Origin: Citrus sinensis | Lineage: Eukaryota > Streptophyta > Magnoliopsida > Sapindales > Rutaceae | Reading direction: 5' to 3' | Assembly: GCF_022201045.2 (NCBI RefSeq) | Contig: NC_068562.1 | Location: 6,430,001 to 6,494,000 of the forward strand | DNA: 64,000 nt | In this document: in pieces, positions 12,483 to 31,900 of the stretch | Numbering within the stretch: position 1 is the first letter of the stretch | Layout of the letters: the number at the start of each line of letters is the position of its first letter | Notes under the pieces: model-generated | What the model was told of the DNA's origin: nothing | Database searches by the model: none | What the model saw: the letters and a program-made list of their open reading frames with translations, nothing else | Translations under genes and position numbers: made by a program

Positions 12483-15400
12483 ATGGAGGGTATGGACAAG
12501 ATATCTAATTTGCCGGAACCAATACAACATCACATTTTGTCATTCCTTTAGTTTAAGCAAGTAGTTCAAACAAGCGTATTGTCTAAAACATGGGCACAAG
12601 TGTGGCGTAGGTTCCCCTTTTTGGTATTTGATTCGACTTTCTTTAATCAAATTCCGTGGAGATGTACCAAATGAAAAAGAAGCTCAATTGATGGAAGTGG
12701 AGTTATGGAAGGCATTCAATTACATAGAAGAAACTCTTCACAGCTGAAAGAAGGAGAAGGCTAGGATAAAGATGTTTGCACTTGACCTCAAACCTATAAG
12801 ACCATCTTTATTAAAATTTGAACCTTTCATTGACCAATGCATTTACTTTGCACTTGAGGGTGATGTCAAAATAATGATACTTAAGACTTCAAAAATGGGG
12901 AAGAGAGGATAGTTGGCAGTACAAGTTTCCGCAGGTGTTTTTATGTTCAAAATCATTAAATGTCTTGGTGTTAACTAGCAGTAAGCTGGAGTCGCCAAGA
13001 AGTGTGTGGTTACCTTCTTTGAGAGAATTACATCTATCAGAAGTTAATGCAGATGATCAAGTTATTAAGAATTTAGTTGCCGGGTGTCCTTTGATTGAGG
13101 TCTTATGTATCCGTACTTGTGGAGGGTTTAAAAGTCTAGAGTTAATCGGTCATAGTAATAAACTCAATGAGATCAGGGTATTCGACAATAAAGAACTTAA
13201 ATGGGTGGTGATCAAAGGAGAGAGAGTTTCCATTCAATTGTTATTGAGGTCCCATTCGTACCATGTGAAATAAATGTAGCCTCTTGTAAGAATCTTAAAT
13301 CCTTGAAAATCAGTAGGGCTTCTTCCATTGCAGATGAGTGGCTCTGCAGCCACATTTCAAATTGTCCCCTTCTTGAGAGCTTAACCATAGACTCTTGTCC
13401 AAGATTTACTAGTGTTAAGATTTCAAGGCTCCATCTTAAGCAATTCTGCATAATGGGTTGTGAGAGTTTGGCAGAAGTGCAGACTGAAACTCCTAATTTA
13501 CGTATTTTTAAATATAGCGGTTCTATCATATCCTTCATTTCAGATGCTTTGACTTTGTCGGAAGCTGATCTCTGTTTCATCACTGATGATATGGACACTC
13601 AATGTTATGTTAAATATGTTGAAGTGATATGGACACACTGCGAAGTTTCTGGGTGAGGTATGTTTCTTCTTGCTGATTCTTCATTATCCTATTTCTTCCC
13701 TCTTCTAGACAATTTTCTTTAAACTTTTTAACATTTTTCAATTTTATTTTGTCAAGAATTTGATTGTTCCAGAAGAAGTGAGGCAAATCCATCCTTCCCC
13801 GCTTCGTAATGTCAAGCATTTGACCATTTACCCAACTCTAGGATGTTTGAGTGTTGCTGTGACAGATGCTATAGATGACGCGCTTTGGATATCACTCCAT
13901 GCAAAGACTGTCATAATAGGACCATAATTTCCTTTATATGAAAATTTCTTTTTCAAGGTTCTGCATGTTTTCTATTTCAAAGAATTGAATACTTGCTCCA
14001 TATTTGTGAGATGCAACTCACAATAGTTCCATTCGTTACTTCATCTAATAATAGTTCCGCTGACTATTTGCAAATAACTTAAGGTAAAAAGTACAGAAGG
14101 TTATTGTGATAAACGATTATGATCAACTGTTTTAAGGAATCCAGTTACTCTAATTTACATCTCGTAGGTTATTGAACAACATTAGCATTTTCGTTAGAAG
14201 GAAAGCAAGAACTAAGCAAGTAATGCTGAGCTATCTAATTAGGAAATCAACATATTTTTCCTTCATAGATAATGCTAATTTTAGGGAAAACTTCATCTGC
14301 ATAACACTAAATGTTACATGTTTGCTTAAAGATTCTTTGACAAGCATGAGTCAGCCATTGTATTAATCCAGAAACAGAGAGATCATGGAAACGTCAATTT
14401 TCAAAAACTAAGAAGGTACCATTTTGGAGAAGGAACTGCATTTGTTTGTAAACTGTTTTGATGTGGGAGAAGTCCAAATGCAGATATCGGTATATATGCT
14501 TAAGGAAGCTAATATTCTGATAAACAGTCAAACTATTCAAGCCTATATTGGTTGCCGCACTATGCTGATAGGTCCTATAACTAGCTGCAAATAAGCTAAA
14601 ACTCAAAAAAAGTATTATGATAAATGGTTAACGACCGTTTTAGGAAATCAAATTACTCTAGTTCACATCTTATATTCTTGAACAACATTAGGTTTTTCTT
14701 TTGAAAGGAAGCAGGAACTAAATGAGCAATTAATGATGAGAGCTATCTTAGGAAATCAACTTAAATTTCATATACAATGTGTTGTCAACTTCAATTAAGT
14801 ACTGAAGGGAAGCATTCATCTCTATGTAAAACCAAATGTTGCATGTTTGTTTACTGATTCTTTGGTAAAATTGTGATAGCCATTATATTAACATAGACAC
14901 ATAGATAACCATCGAAAAATCAATTTGTCTTAAAATGTTCCTCGTTCGAAATTTAGGTGTTTAATTCAACTTAAGAGAAAGAAGTAAAGTTATACCAAAT
15001 TTTTGATGTTGGGGGAAGTCCAAACACAGCTATCAGCAGGATGCTTAAGGAAGCTAATATTTTGAATGAAAAGTTGATATGTGGTTGTCACATATTGCTA
15101 ATGTTTCAGAGAAAAATTGAGCAAAATGTTAAGTTTAGAAGTCTATTTTATATATCCTTTAAACCTCTCCTTTTAATGCGAGTGTTCTCAATGTTATTAG
15201 CTATGGTTCACATTTACGTGTGAAAATTTATTCCTCGTCTCCACATATAAAATGACAAGTTTGTCTCTTTAATTTGTTTTTCTGGTATACATGAGTGGTC
15301 TTCATTTTGTTAGTGACAGTTTTGATTTAGACACCTTTTCCCACTCGTAAGATTACTTTTGCCTTTTCAATTGTTTAATAATTAGAGCCTAAGATAATGC

Positions 15401-15689
15401 CTTCTACATGCTTACAACAAATGTTGCATGTCGCTATTCATTTATATATGTGTTTTTCCAGTTCAAGTTTTCGTACAAGAAGCTGCCCGTTAATGAAGGC
15501 GGGATAGCTCAATGCTGCAGATCCCGTCTCATCTCATGTTGGGAACAGTGTATGGAGGAATTTGAGATTGAAGATGGCAACTATTCTGTGCCTGGCAAAG
15601 ATGTGAAGAGGTATATTGTTAAGGGTGACTACATCTGGAAGAAGATTGTTTCACTTACAGAGTTGAGTACACCATTAGATGATTATTGA
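12483..15689 (+). pseudogene. F-box/LRR protein pseudogene
   Basis: The start is MEGMDKISNLPEPIQHHILSFL (ATG 12483), a typical plant F-box opening, but TAG at 12549 interrupts it. The same frame continues FKQVVQTSVLSKTWAQVWRRF, the rest of the F-box. More stops follow, for example near 12746. The LRR part resumes at about 12935-13273 (SLRELHLSEVNADDQVIKNLVAGCPLIEVL) and, after a frame change near 13240, continues as CEINVASCKNLKSLKISRASS to about 13656. Further coding-like pieces are 13765-13927 (PSPLRNVKHLTIYP) and a last exon-like piece near 15460-15689 (CCRSRLISCWEQCMEEFEIE), like the C-terminus of F-box/LRR proteins. An intact member would be a substrate adaptor of an SCF ubiquitin ligase; this copy cannot encode it. 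Confidence 0.85.
14085..15075 (+). repeat. Diverged tandem duplication of about 0.5 kb
   Basis: Two successive segments (about 14085-14560 and 14605-15075) share ordered blocks: GAACAACATTAG, GGAAATCAA, CAAATGTTGCATGTTTG versus TAAATGTTACATGTTTG, and ATGCTTAAGGAAGCTAATAT with the preceding GGAAGTCCAAA-like block. Substitutions and small indels show it is not recent. It lies between the LRR part and the last exon-like piece of the F-box relic. I see no coding content. Confidence 0.7.
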
Positions 15690-16450
15690 TTTTTTTATTC
15701 CTGGCTAACTTTTTGTCTGATTTTGGCGGGTTTTGAAAGGGAGATGAGCTTATTTGATCAGGATATATACTCTGTTGAAGACCATATTGTTATAATTAAG
15801 TAATATCCAGATATATTGCTAATAAATATCTGCCTTGGGCATGCAAAAGATTTCCTGATTAAGCACCCATTTAATAAATTTTGAAAATTAGTTTTAGTTG
15901 TGCACATCTTTGTAAATTCCAAAATAATTCTTAATTAAATATTGTTATTATCTTCGTTTACTTGTTTACTCTTTACACCAAATAATGACCATCAATTATG
16001 CTTTCTGTTAATTTTATTTTGATTTTGGAAGATTGCAAAAGGAGATCTGCTTATTAAAGGAATTTCTTAGGTAAAGACATTCTTATTATCATCATTTTTC
16101 AGAAAACACAATAGTCACGAATTTGCAGGCATTGTATGGATTCCTGGTTGCACAAATAAAATGCTAGTAACAAAGATGAGAGGGAAAAAAAGAAAAAAAA
16201 TTCTCATTCATTATTATCAACTATCAAAAGGCAATTACAAGAGATGGGATGAGATTTGCAGCATCAAGCAATCCTACTGTCATAAAATGAATCACAATTA
16301 CAAGGCAACAAGCAAAGCGATTATGTGTTATAAGCATGTAGAAGACTGATTAATAAAGTGGACTAGAGTGGGATACAGCAATGTCATGCAGGTATCAAAT
16401 CCTCATGAACAGAAAATATGCAGTACCTTAAAACAGAAGAAGCTTCTTGA
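15690..16450. other. Intergenic, no feature seen
   Basis: This is AT-rich DNA between the two F-box/LRR relics. A short open frame at 16161-16349 is low complexity (Lys-rich) and resembles nothing I know. Confidence 0.4.
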
Positions 16451-16479
16451 AACAAAGTTGAATTGCCTCAAGGGCAATA

Positions 16480-17230
16480 TTCATAACTCCAGTACTCTAG
16501 CAACTTCACCACCTTGGAAAAACTATGGAACATTTCGAGAAGTTTAACACACTCATCTCGTACTTCAATGCTGGGATTTTTGCACTTAAGGTAGAGAAGT
16601 TTCCAACAAAGCCATAGCACCTACAGAGAAGGATATTAACCTTTGCATTGGAATGTACTTAAATGAGGAGCCTTCTTGACTTCAGCCAACTCTAAACATC
16701 TAATGACCATCTATTTCTTCTTACTGAGACTTGAAATCTTAATACTCCTCAACACGTGACAGTTATTCAAAACCATTCGCTCCAGGAAAGGAAGTTCAGT
16801 AATTAGGTAGCAGAGCCACTCATCTGTTAGGTAAGCCCTCTTGAAGTTCAAGGACTTCAGATTCTTACATGAGGCTACATTTATCTCTTGGTGGCCCTTC
16901 AATTTCGACCGCCTGGAGCTTCAGTTCCTTGATACGAAGCCATTGAAATATCAAACTGTGAACTAGCATGAATTCACTGAGGTCGGTAAGGCCAGATAAC
17001 TCATGGACTTTTTAACCCTGAGCAATCAAACACACTTAGATAATCGATCAAATTATACCCAGCAACTACACTCTCAAGGACTTGATCAACTGCACAAATT
17101 CCAGGTATACACAATTTTCTCAAAGATAACTTCACACTTGTTGGCGCCTCCAGCTTACAGACTCTTAATGTCAGCACCTCTATTGACTATTAACATAAGA
17201 CCATTTGAGGCAAATTAACATCTTGTTTAG
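16480..17230 (-). pseudogene. Second F-box/LRR relic, inverted
   Basis: Read on the minus strand, 16902-16711 gives EINVASCKNLKSLNFKRAYLTDEWLCYLI, clearly homologous to EINVASCKNLKSLKISRASSIADEWLCSHI in the plus-strand F-box/LRR pseudogene at about 13265. Further upstream (17220-16900) scattered pieces in shifting frames match the preceding LRR units, and downstream (to about 16480) a piece reads like the C-terminal part. There are many stops and frameshifts and no start. It is an older inverted duplicate. Confidence 0.75.
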
Positions 17231-17608
17231 TGCTAAAATGTCTTAAGATTGTGTCACAGGTGCTTTAGCTATGGTAAAAGTAAAACTAAGGTGGAAAAAA
17301 AATGATAAATTGACCTTTATTTCCAAATTCTGCTGACCAAGTCTTTACAATGCTGCTGTAATAAAAAATTTGACGAGAAGCCAGGCAGGGACTATGATTC
17401 TACTATTATCTAAACATTGTTCTAACATAATGGGTGTAACAATAACTTTCCATAATTTAAGTCTCAACTATTGCATTACATATATGTTACAAAGGGATTT
17501 GGTACACTTTGTTAATATTTCTTTTACCATAAGAGCTGCCGATGAGCTGTTGGTGAACCAGAACCAATTCCAGGGTTATGAAAAAGAATTGTACATGGTG
17601 CTTCTGCT

Positions 17609-23574
<5,966 letters not shown>

Positions 23575-25985
23575 CCCTAATCCACCAACCGGCAGCAACA
23601 TTCAGCATGACAATCTTACCCACAACTCAAAATTCTGTGTGCCCGTTCCACCATCACAAGGACACTTCATAAGTTCATTTAAATCCAACAACAAGTTAAC
23701 AAAAAAGCTCAACTAGTCATGTAAGAAACCAACAATTTTCAATTTTATTATATAAGAACAAAAGAATAAAAATTTGGAAACTTCAATATCTGATCAAGGA
23801 GACAACTGGATTGAAAACATTATAGAGCCTTTTGTTTTTCAATCTTTTCCTAACCTTTCTTGGTAACATCATTTATACAGGAATCATTACTTACAAAGTA
23901 CAGAAAATTTTCAAATTCAGTAATATATCTCCTTATCCTTCCACCAATCAACAAACTAAATGCAATAGAAAAAACAAGCTGGCCAGTGCCATGGAAATAC
24001 AAAACCCTTAAAACTACTCAATTAATTACATCATTAACTCTCAGTTTCCCATACCATTCCATAGTTACAGAGGCAGTAAACAATCTTAGGTCTAGTTACT
24101 AATTCTATCCTCATTTCCATTTATTTTCTCTTTCACTCTCAGCAACCAAATTAAAAGTCCCCACAAACACTCCCTAGAATTAAAATAAATCAACCTCCTC
24201 ACTTAAACACCAAGTTTCTATCAAACCCGAATGTAAACACACAAAAGATTCAAAATTTAATTTTTTTTTTAAAAAAGAAAAACATAGGAAAACCAATCCT
24301 CGAACTGCATAAGTAACAAAAAATTACACTTTTGAACAGTACCCAGAAGCCAATTTCGAATCTTCAACGATACCCAGAAACTATAATCAAGAATAACATG
24401 AAATACCTGAAGAATCGTACCAAAAAATTCGAGAACTTCAACAGGAAAAGGACAAAATTTCAGTCTGAAAAACTGGCTCTTTTGAGTACTTTTCTTTAAA
24501 CTAAAAACTTCTTTTCACTTAATTTGCTCACAGTTGATGTTGTTGATGAGATTGGTCAGTGATTCATCTCTCAATATCAATGTACATATGTTTATAGAGA
24601 GATTATAGCAGCAGATTTTGTACAGACACAGCGAACTTTTTTTATCCGTCGTGTTTTTGTCAGTGGTTTTTTCTTTTTCCTTTTTTTAACTTATTGATGA
24701 TCATTTATTTATTTAATAAATCATATAAAGTGTGGATTTGAAATTAGATTTCTGTACGAAATTACAAATTGGGTAAATTAATAAGCTGTACGAAGGGCGA
24801 AAATGGCAACATGCGAAAAAGTTATTGTTCGGCAGCGCGTGTGTGCACCTCCCTTATTTCTTTGATTTCCCTTTTCGAAAGAAATAGACAAGATTTATTT
24901 TCAGATTTGTTCTTAAACTCATTATTTAAAAAAAAAAAAAATCCATTTAAAACATTTATGTAACCGGTTTGAGACTAGACTAAGCTTCACCAACAATTGT
25001 TCGTAGGATAATGAATCTATCTGAAACTTTCTTTTTTCACTGGATTATTAATTATTAATTTTTAATTAACGATTAGTTTATTTGTACGTAATTGCCAATT
25101 TGTATTAAGAAAATCTATAAAAGATCTTCATAGTTTTTCTTAATTTGCTCTCTAAATGTAATCATGGTTCTTTTCTCAACAGTTGTCTCATGTCAATTTG
25201 ATGTTAATACTATTACATCCAATCATATTAATTTTCTTTTCACTTATATAAGATGATAAAATAGGCTGTGATTAAAGTACTCAAAGATACGTACCCAACA
25301 AATCTAAGCATTATCAAATGGTCGTATTTTTATTAACTGCTTAATCATTTAACAATGTCCAGCTGTAGAGTCGAAGGTAGTCAGACCCATCAATTGATCT
25401 TTGATTTTCACATCATTTGTCCGAAAGTTGAATAAGTTCTTAAATGCGTATGGCCATGTCAGCCGTGTTAATCAATAAATTGAAGAAAAATTTTGAATCG
25501 ATAATGTCATAAATATTGCTTTGATATTGATTTTCATTTGCTTTGACCAGGAAATGATTTTATTAAGAATATAAAAATTACAACCAGTACTGTCACAGTT
25601 AGCCCAACATATCTTACTAGGATGATTCCAGTAACTGTGTCAAACTCTATACAAGAAGGTTAATGTAATTAAACCTCAAAAAATTGAATCATTTCTGACT
25701 AATCTACACTGGTGTTGCATTCTTAGCTTTTTATGTAGTTCCCAAAACTTGTTTCTTTTGATGTATTGAAAATATCTGAGCTTTCACAATTTTGCAGGAA
25801 CGCGAGCAAAGCGTGGATAAGCCCATCGCGAGAATAGTCATGCAGTTATTAAACTTCGATCCTTCATGTATGTATGTGCAAAGTCCTTTATCCTCTGCTT
25901 GAGGTGCTGCAACATAGGAATGTGCACATATAAATCATAGACTGGAAAATAGAAATTGCATGCAAAGTTCAAGGTTGACAGTATT
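23575..25985. other. GDH-like leader and promoter, then 3' UTR side of the ELL-like gene
   Basis: The minus-strand GDH-like leader probably includes an intron with its donor at 24416 (CTTCAG then GTATTT). Its promoter would be around 24500-24700. From about 25700 to 25985 lies the 3' UTR side of the ELL-like gene, also on the minus strand. AT-rich DNA lies between. I found no further gene. Confidence 0.5.
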
Positions 25986-28900
25986 TCAATGAATCACCTT
26001 CAGCTCCTCATGTAGCACAACAAATATTTTCTTCAGCCGCTTGTGTCTCTGCAGTGAACATCATTATATTGAATGAGAGCACAGAAGTCAGCAATAAGAT
26101 AAAAAGAATGGTTTGCAAATGCATCAATAAGCAAATTTATGATATTGTCATTCCTACATCAGTTTTTTTGGTAGTCATCTATCAGAAACACCCATTCTGA
26201 CAAGACACGTTCCCTGGAACTATGATGAACCAATCATATTGAAAGTGGAGAAATAAAATGAGGAAATAATAAGAGCATGGAGTGAAGCATGAGCAACTGA
26301 ACAAATGGGAAGTTTGCACAAAAACCTGAAAATCCCTATTCCATAACCCATCTTTTTTAAATCAACCAAAAAGATGTAAAGACAACCATGATGGAGATAG
26401 CAACTGAAGTTCCAGAAAGCACATGCAATATCATAATCCTAACTCTGGTGTTCAACCTTGGCTTCAGAAACATCACATTTACTAACTGGTAGAAATTGAA
26501 GAAAACTCTTTTGCAATTTCAGCCGTAACCACCTATACAACCATCCCTTCAATATATTCATAAATTATTCTACCTTCCCATCCACAGAGCCTGCAACTAA
26601 CAAACTAACCCAAAGCAGCAATTGTAGGCAGTGCCTTCACATATCAGGCATTCAAAATAATTCATCCAGGCAAGCCAATGTTAAGATCATCTACTTGGCA
26701 GGTTTGACTATTCAACAGAAACCATTAGTAAATGATATATATGCAATCTAAAAACTAGAGAGAGCCATACCGTTCCACACCGACGATAAGAGTCCTTCAA
26801 CTGCCCCAAGAGCTTACAATATCTCTCCATGTCCTTGCCTTTTGCAAAATCAAGGTCCTTTCCCAGTTTACGGAACTTGTTCCTACAGATAATAGATATG
26901 AGGTTGCATGTGTAAAACCAAAAAAAAAAAAAAAAAATTAAATTCAACACTACCCAGCGAGGAAAATCATTGTAATACCTGTCGCTCTCTAGGGTCTTGT
27001 CCAAAGATAAGTAACAATCGTACTTATCACGATACTCCTGCACATATTCTTTATACCTAAATAAAACAATAAAGGACATATAAGCTAATTAGATGCCTTG
27101 GGCCCTGGTGATCAGAAAACGATGGCAATAATGATATGATAAAGCTGCAGCAAGGAAAATTAATTCATAAATAAGCCCATATAAGACTGCTTACTGAGAA
27201 AAATCCTTGATTGGTCCCTTCAGATCTGGTTCATCCTTTTCATACTTGTAATAAGAACTAGTGTCTTCATCTGAAGAAGATTCTCTCCCCTTTCGACCAC
27301 TGTCATTGCTCTCAGTCAAAATTGTATCCTTGCGCCCATCAACCAAGTCTGCCATCATATTAGCTGCCTTTCGTGATTTATTCTTCTTTGCAGATTGGGA
27401 CGCTAGACCTCGTTTAGAGCCATCTAGTTGAAACGCATTTGTCGGTGCTTTCTTATGGCTTTCCCCAGTACTATCCAGACCACCAGGTAGTTTCGTTCCA
27501 GCTTCAGTTTGTCTGGACTTACTACTTGCATCCATTGATTTGTTAAACATGGTTCCAGCTTCAGTATGATCTCTGGAGTTATTGTGTGACTGGGATCTCA
27601 CATGCCTGTTGTGAGTTCTTGTTGATTCTTCAACATGATGTTCTGGAGTCCTCTTCATCCCAACTCCGATATTATTAGATGGTGGTGTTTTCCCAGAGTC
27701 CAAAGTAGGCTTTCCAACCAGTTTTCCCTTGCTTAAATCCGAATTATAATTGTCTGAAGCACTTGACTTGTTCTCCAACTGTTTAAAAGAACCTTTCCTA
27801 TCGAATTGCTTCCTAATTGGTACTTCATTAGGTAATGGCTCACGAAGTTCACCTAACTCCAAGTCTGAAAGCTCTCTTTGGAGCACACTGGCTCTTCCAT
27901 TTCCTATGTGTGAGCTTGAAAACTGTCCAGTCTCATTGATTTTTTCGACCATTTCACCACGTTTCCCATTACTGGAATCAAAGGGCCCTGAACTTTTAGC
28001 TTCAGCACCACCTTCTTTGAGATTTCTGGGTCCTTTTTTTTCCTTTGCAAAACGATCTTCATTTTGGTTGTCTCTAAAAGCTTTCTCTCTAACAACTGGA
28101 GAACTATCATGCCCCTGAAAACTCTTTTCAGTGATCTTACGACTATGTTTGTTCAGTTTTTCTGCTGTATCACGAGCCTTTGACCGTACCCTTTGATCAG
28201 AAGACTTTCGACCTGACTGCTGAAAATCTGAATTATATTTTCCAGGAAATTCCTGGTTGTAGCCCTTTTGGAAGCCAAAATCAGCATTTCCTTCCCTGTC
28301 AGTACTTGTCATTTGAGTGGTAGGGCCCTTGTAAGGGTCTTCAAAGGATCTATTAGGCGACAAATGGTGAGGACTCTCAAGTAACTGGGTATCCCTTCCC
28401 CCAGAAATAGGTGGTTGAGTCCTCTCCACTTTTGATTTTTTACCATGATCTGATATCTCATCAACATGCTTGAAGTCAGGGCCTCTTTTGGATTTATTTA
28501 TAGATGTTCTTTTAGGGGGGTTAGACTTAGACCTCTCATGCTTGAAGCTATCTTTGGTTGAAGTTCCCTTATCATCAAATAAATTTCCTATAAAAGTTTC
28601 GCGCTCTTGAAACTCATCATGATCTGTTAAATCTTTTTTGCCCTGCATTGGATTTTGAGAATCTTTGCTGGGAACCAAACTAGTTACAGCCATATCAATT
28701 TCCTGTCCATCATCAGGGAAGTCTTTGTCAATGTCGACAGCATCAGATCCATGACCCTCAATGTCGACCGCATCAGATCCATGACCCTCAATGTCGACCG
28801 CATCAGATCCATGACCCTCAATGTCTACAGCTTCAGATCCATGACCCTCAATGTCTACAGCTTCAGATCCATGATCCTCAATGTCAACCTCATCATCTTG

Positions 28901-31900
28901 CTTCTCACCTATCTCATTCTGCATGGGTCCACTGTCATTGTTTTTCCATGGTACAGGTGATGCTGACAACCCTGGTTCAGAGGCCTGTAATTTTTGCTTG
29001 TACTCCTTGTCATCATCACTCATAATATCCACATCCTCATCAGACGCCTCCCTGCTGTTGGAAGAAGAATCACTTTCACTATCACTGCTACTACCACTCC
29101 CAGTTCCAACTGGGCTTTTACTTCTGCTTCTACTTCTACTGTGGCTTCCACTGTCACTTCCACTATCACTGCTGTCACTGTCACTATCACTATCGCTTCC
29201 ACTGTCGCTAGAGCTGGCTGCCTGCCCTTCACTATTATCAGAGATCTTTTTCTCACCAAACAAATCAGGAGAATACCTTTGGACATCATTATTTTCCAGT
29301 GCAACTGATTTATCCCCAACTTTAGAGTGTGATTGAGCCTGTTCCTCCATCTCACCAGGAGGATTATTCTCCACAAAGCTCAGTCCTTGAGCAGGTGTCT
29401 GACCATGGATGTTTTCAGCACCAGGTGTTCGCTGATGGTTATCTTCAGGGGAGCTGAAACAACAAGCATCACAATCACATGCAGCAAACAAATTAAAAAA
29501 GGTAAAATGCACCAAAATTAAATGCAGATGCATAGCCATATGTGTCGATTCAAGCGCGCTAAACACTTGTAAACTGATCACTTCACTTTTTATAAACTTT
29601 AGCAGGGAGAGTAATCAGAGTGGACTAGGCTAACAATATTATCCATGGAATTCTTTAGTTACAAAATTCAGATAGTGGTGCCAAAAATTCAATATGGTCT
29701 AGAGGATCACTAAGTGGATACAAGGATGATTAACGAATATTCAAAGCAATGTCTCACTCTAAACAACTGAAAAGAGTTGATACAAAATTGAACACGATGG
29801 GATGAGATTTTTCAAAATCAAAACAAGAAAGATCATTACAGTTAAAAGCAGAGGAATCAAAATGATGAAAACCATTATCATTTCACCATACCCAGTAGTC
29901 TTCCAAAAAAAAAAAGAGAAGAAGAAGAAGAAGAAGAAATGTGATTTTGACATTTAGAACGTAGTAAAAAGAGTCAGACATGAAAGCACCTTGAAATTAT
30001 GGGTTATTAGAACAAACTACTTTTGCTGAAACTACAAGGTTTGAACAAATACATGGTCATTCATAATAATGTGGCATTCAAAGTTCAACATGTTACACCC
30101 TGCAGTACATGCTCCATTTTTCTATCTTCCTGATCTTATTCACTTCTTTTAAATAATTGTTTTGTCTCACAGAGTAATCTTGCCTCCTCAAGTTAACAGT
30201 TTATCCGCTGCTTAATAATGCTCTGTCCTCTCCCAATACAAGTATTGTCTCTTATTTTTTATCCAGAATCATTTCGAGTGTTCTCATGATAAACAGTTAA
30301 CATCCAACAGAAATCCCCAAAAAGACACGAAATCAGGCACATAATCAATTATAATCAATTCAAAAAAGAAAAAGAAAATAATCAGATTGATAACTTTGTT
30401 TGGGAAAAACCACAACAAGCACAAAGCTATCCTGTAATATGGCAGATACCTTCCACTTTCAGAAGAAAGTTTCTTGGAGCTGTCCAACTCCACTCCTGGT
30501 TTCAAGAAGTACCTTCCCGGAGTTTGTAAAACTGCAATCTGATGCTCAAAATTCAATGAGAAGGCATAACATCGGATACTAGTATCAAAACCATTTCATC
30601 AGATTTTCACCAGTTACCTTTTTAATGATAGGCTCAATCTTTCTAGCAGAATTGGGAATTGCATCCCCAACAGCTTTCTCCAAGGCCTATGACACATACA
30701 CAGAGAAAGGGGTGGAAAAGTTAGCGATAGAAGGAGAAACAATATAAAAGAATGAACTATGAAGCAAAATTAAACAAGATTAATTCAGTCTAAAAATCTA
30801 CTAGCAGCAAACAAAGGAAATCTTCATTTACATTCACTTTTAAAGTTTTTATTCAGCTAACCTTTAAGCTCATGCCCTTGGGATTCTCCATAAGCAAAGC
30901 AATCAACATACTCCTCAAATCTGTTGGCTTAGCTCCAGAGCTTCCTTTGCCTCCCGGTGTCTCCCACACTGTACTGTTACTCCTTTTAGGGATTTCTTTC
31001 TCAGAGTTAGGAGGATTTTCTTTGCTCTTTACCTGTACAGGTGTAACATCATCTGTGTTCACATGATTCTTAACCATATTTCCAGATCCATCTGGCGATG
31101 CCAGAGTACCAGATTGCCTGGGTGGAGAAGACAGAGGTGAAGCAGAGCGTCCAGCCTTCAGAGAGGCAGTAGAAGCCCCTGCTGATTTAATGGTAGATCT
31201 AGGGGGGCCACCAACTGCAATCGTTGCAAAAAAATTAAATTAAATAAATAAATAATAACAATAAATAAATAAATAAGAAGATCAAAGACCCGTCCCCAAC
31301 AAAAAAAAAACAACTCCTCAACCCTATGGAAATAAAATAATAAAAAATCTTATTATTACCTTGAAGAGTTTCGACTTTCTGCTTTTTGAATGGGGGTTCT
31401 TTCTTTTTGTTAAATGACCTCCAAGAATTAGCTGAAACCAAGGGATACAAGTTAGACACTGTAAATATGTATACTCCTTGATATTTGTTATCATCAGTAG
31501 GATGCTTATTAAAACTTCAAACATCAATATCAGTACACATGAACAAATAAATCAACATCTTCCAAAACATTCTTCCATTAGATTTGAAAATTGTTAGCCT
31601 CATCAGCTTGGAATATATGATACAATATTGACTGCATGGCAATTGAAATTATATATGTATATATATAGAGAGAGAGAGAGAGAGAGTTTATATCCTAACT
31701 TTGATGAACAATTTTTTTCTATACTACAAAAATTTCTCATAACTCAAATTGATTTCTCATTAAAACAGTCTCCTCCATATATGTCAGAGACAGGCAACAA
31801 AAACAGCAACAGTTGTAACAAACAACACAGAATATCCCAAAAAAAAAAAAAAGATCACCCTCAACAGCAGCTACTTGCTTAATTTGACTCTTCATGGATG

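Noticed and set aside
16161..16349. Small Lys-rich open frame
   Set aside because: Low complexity, no homologue recognised, no splice or promoter context.
28655..29336. Long plus-strand frames opposite the ELL-like exon 8
   Set aside because: They are shadows of the repetitive Ser/Asp coding region on the minus strand.
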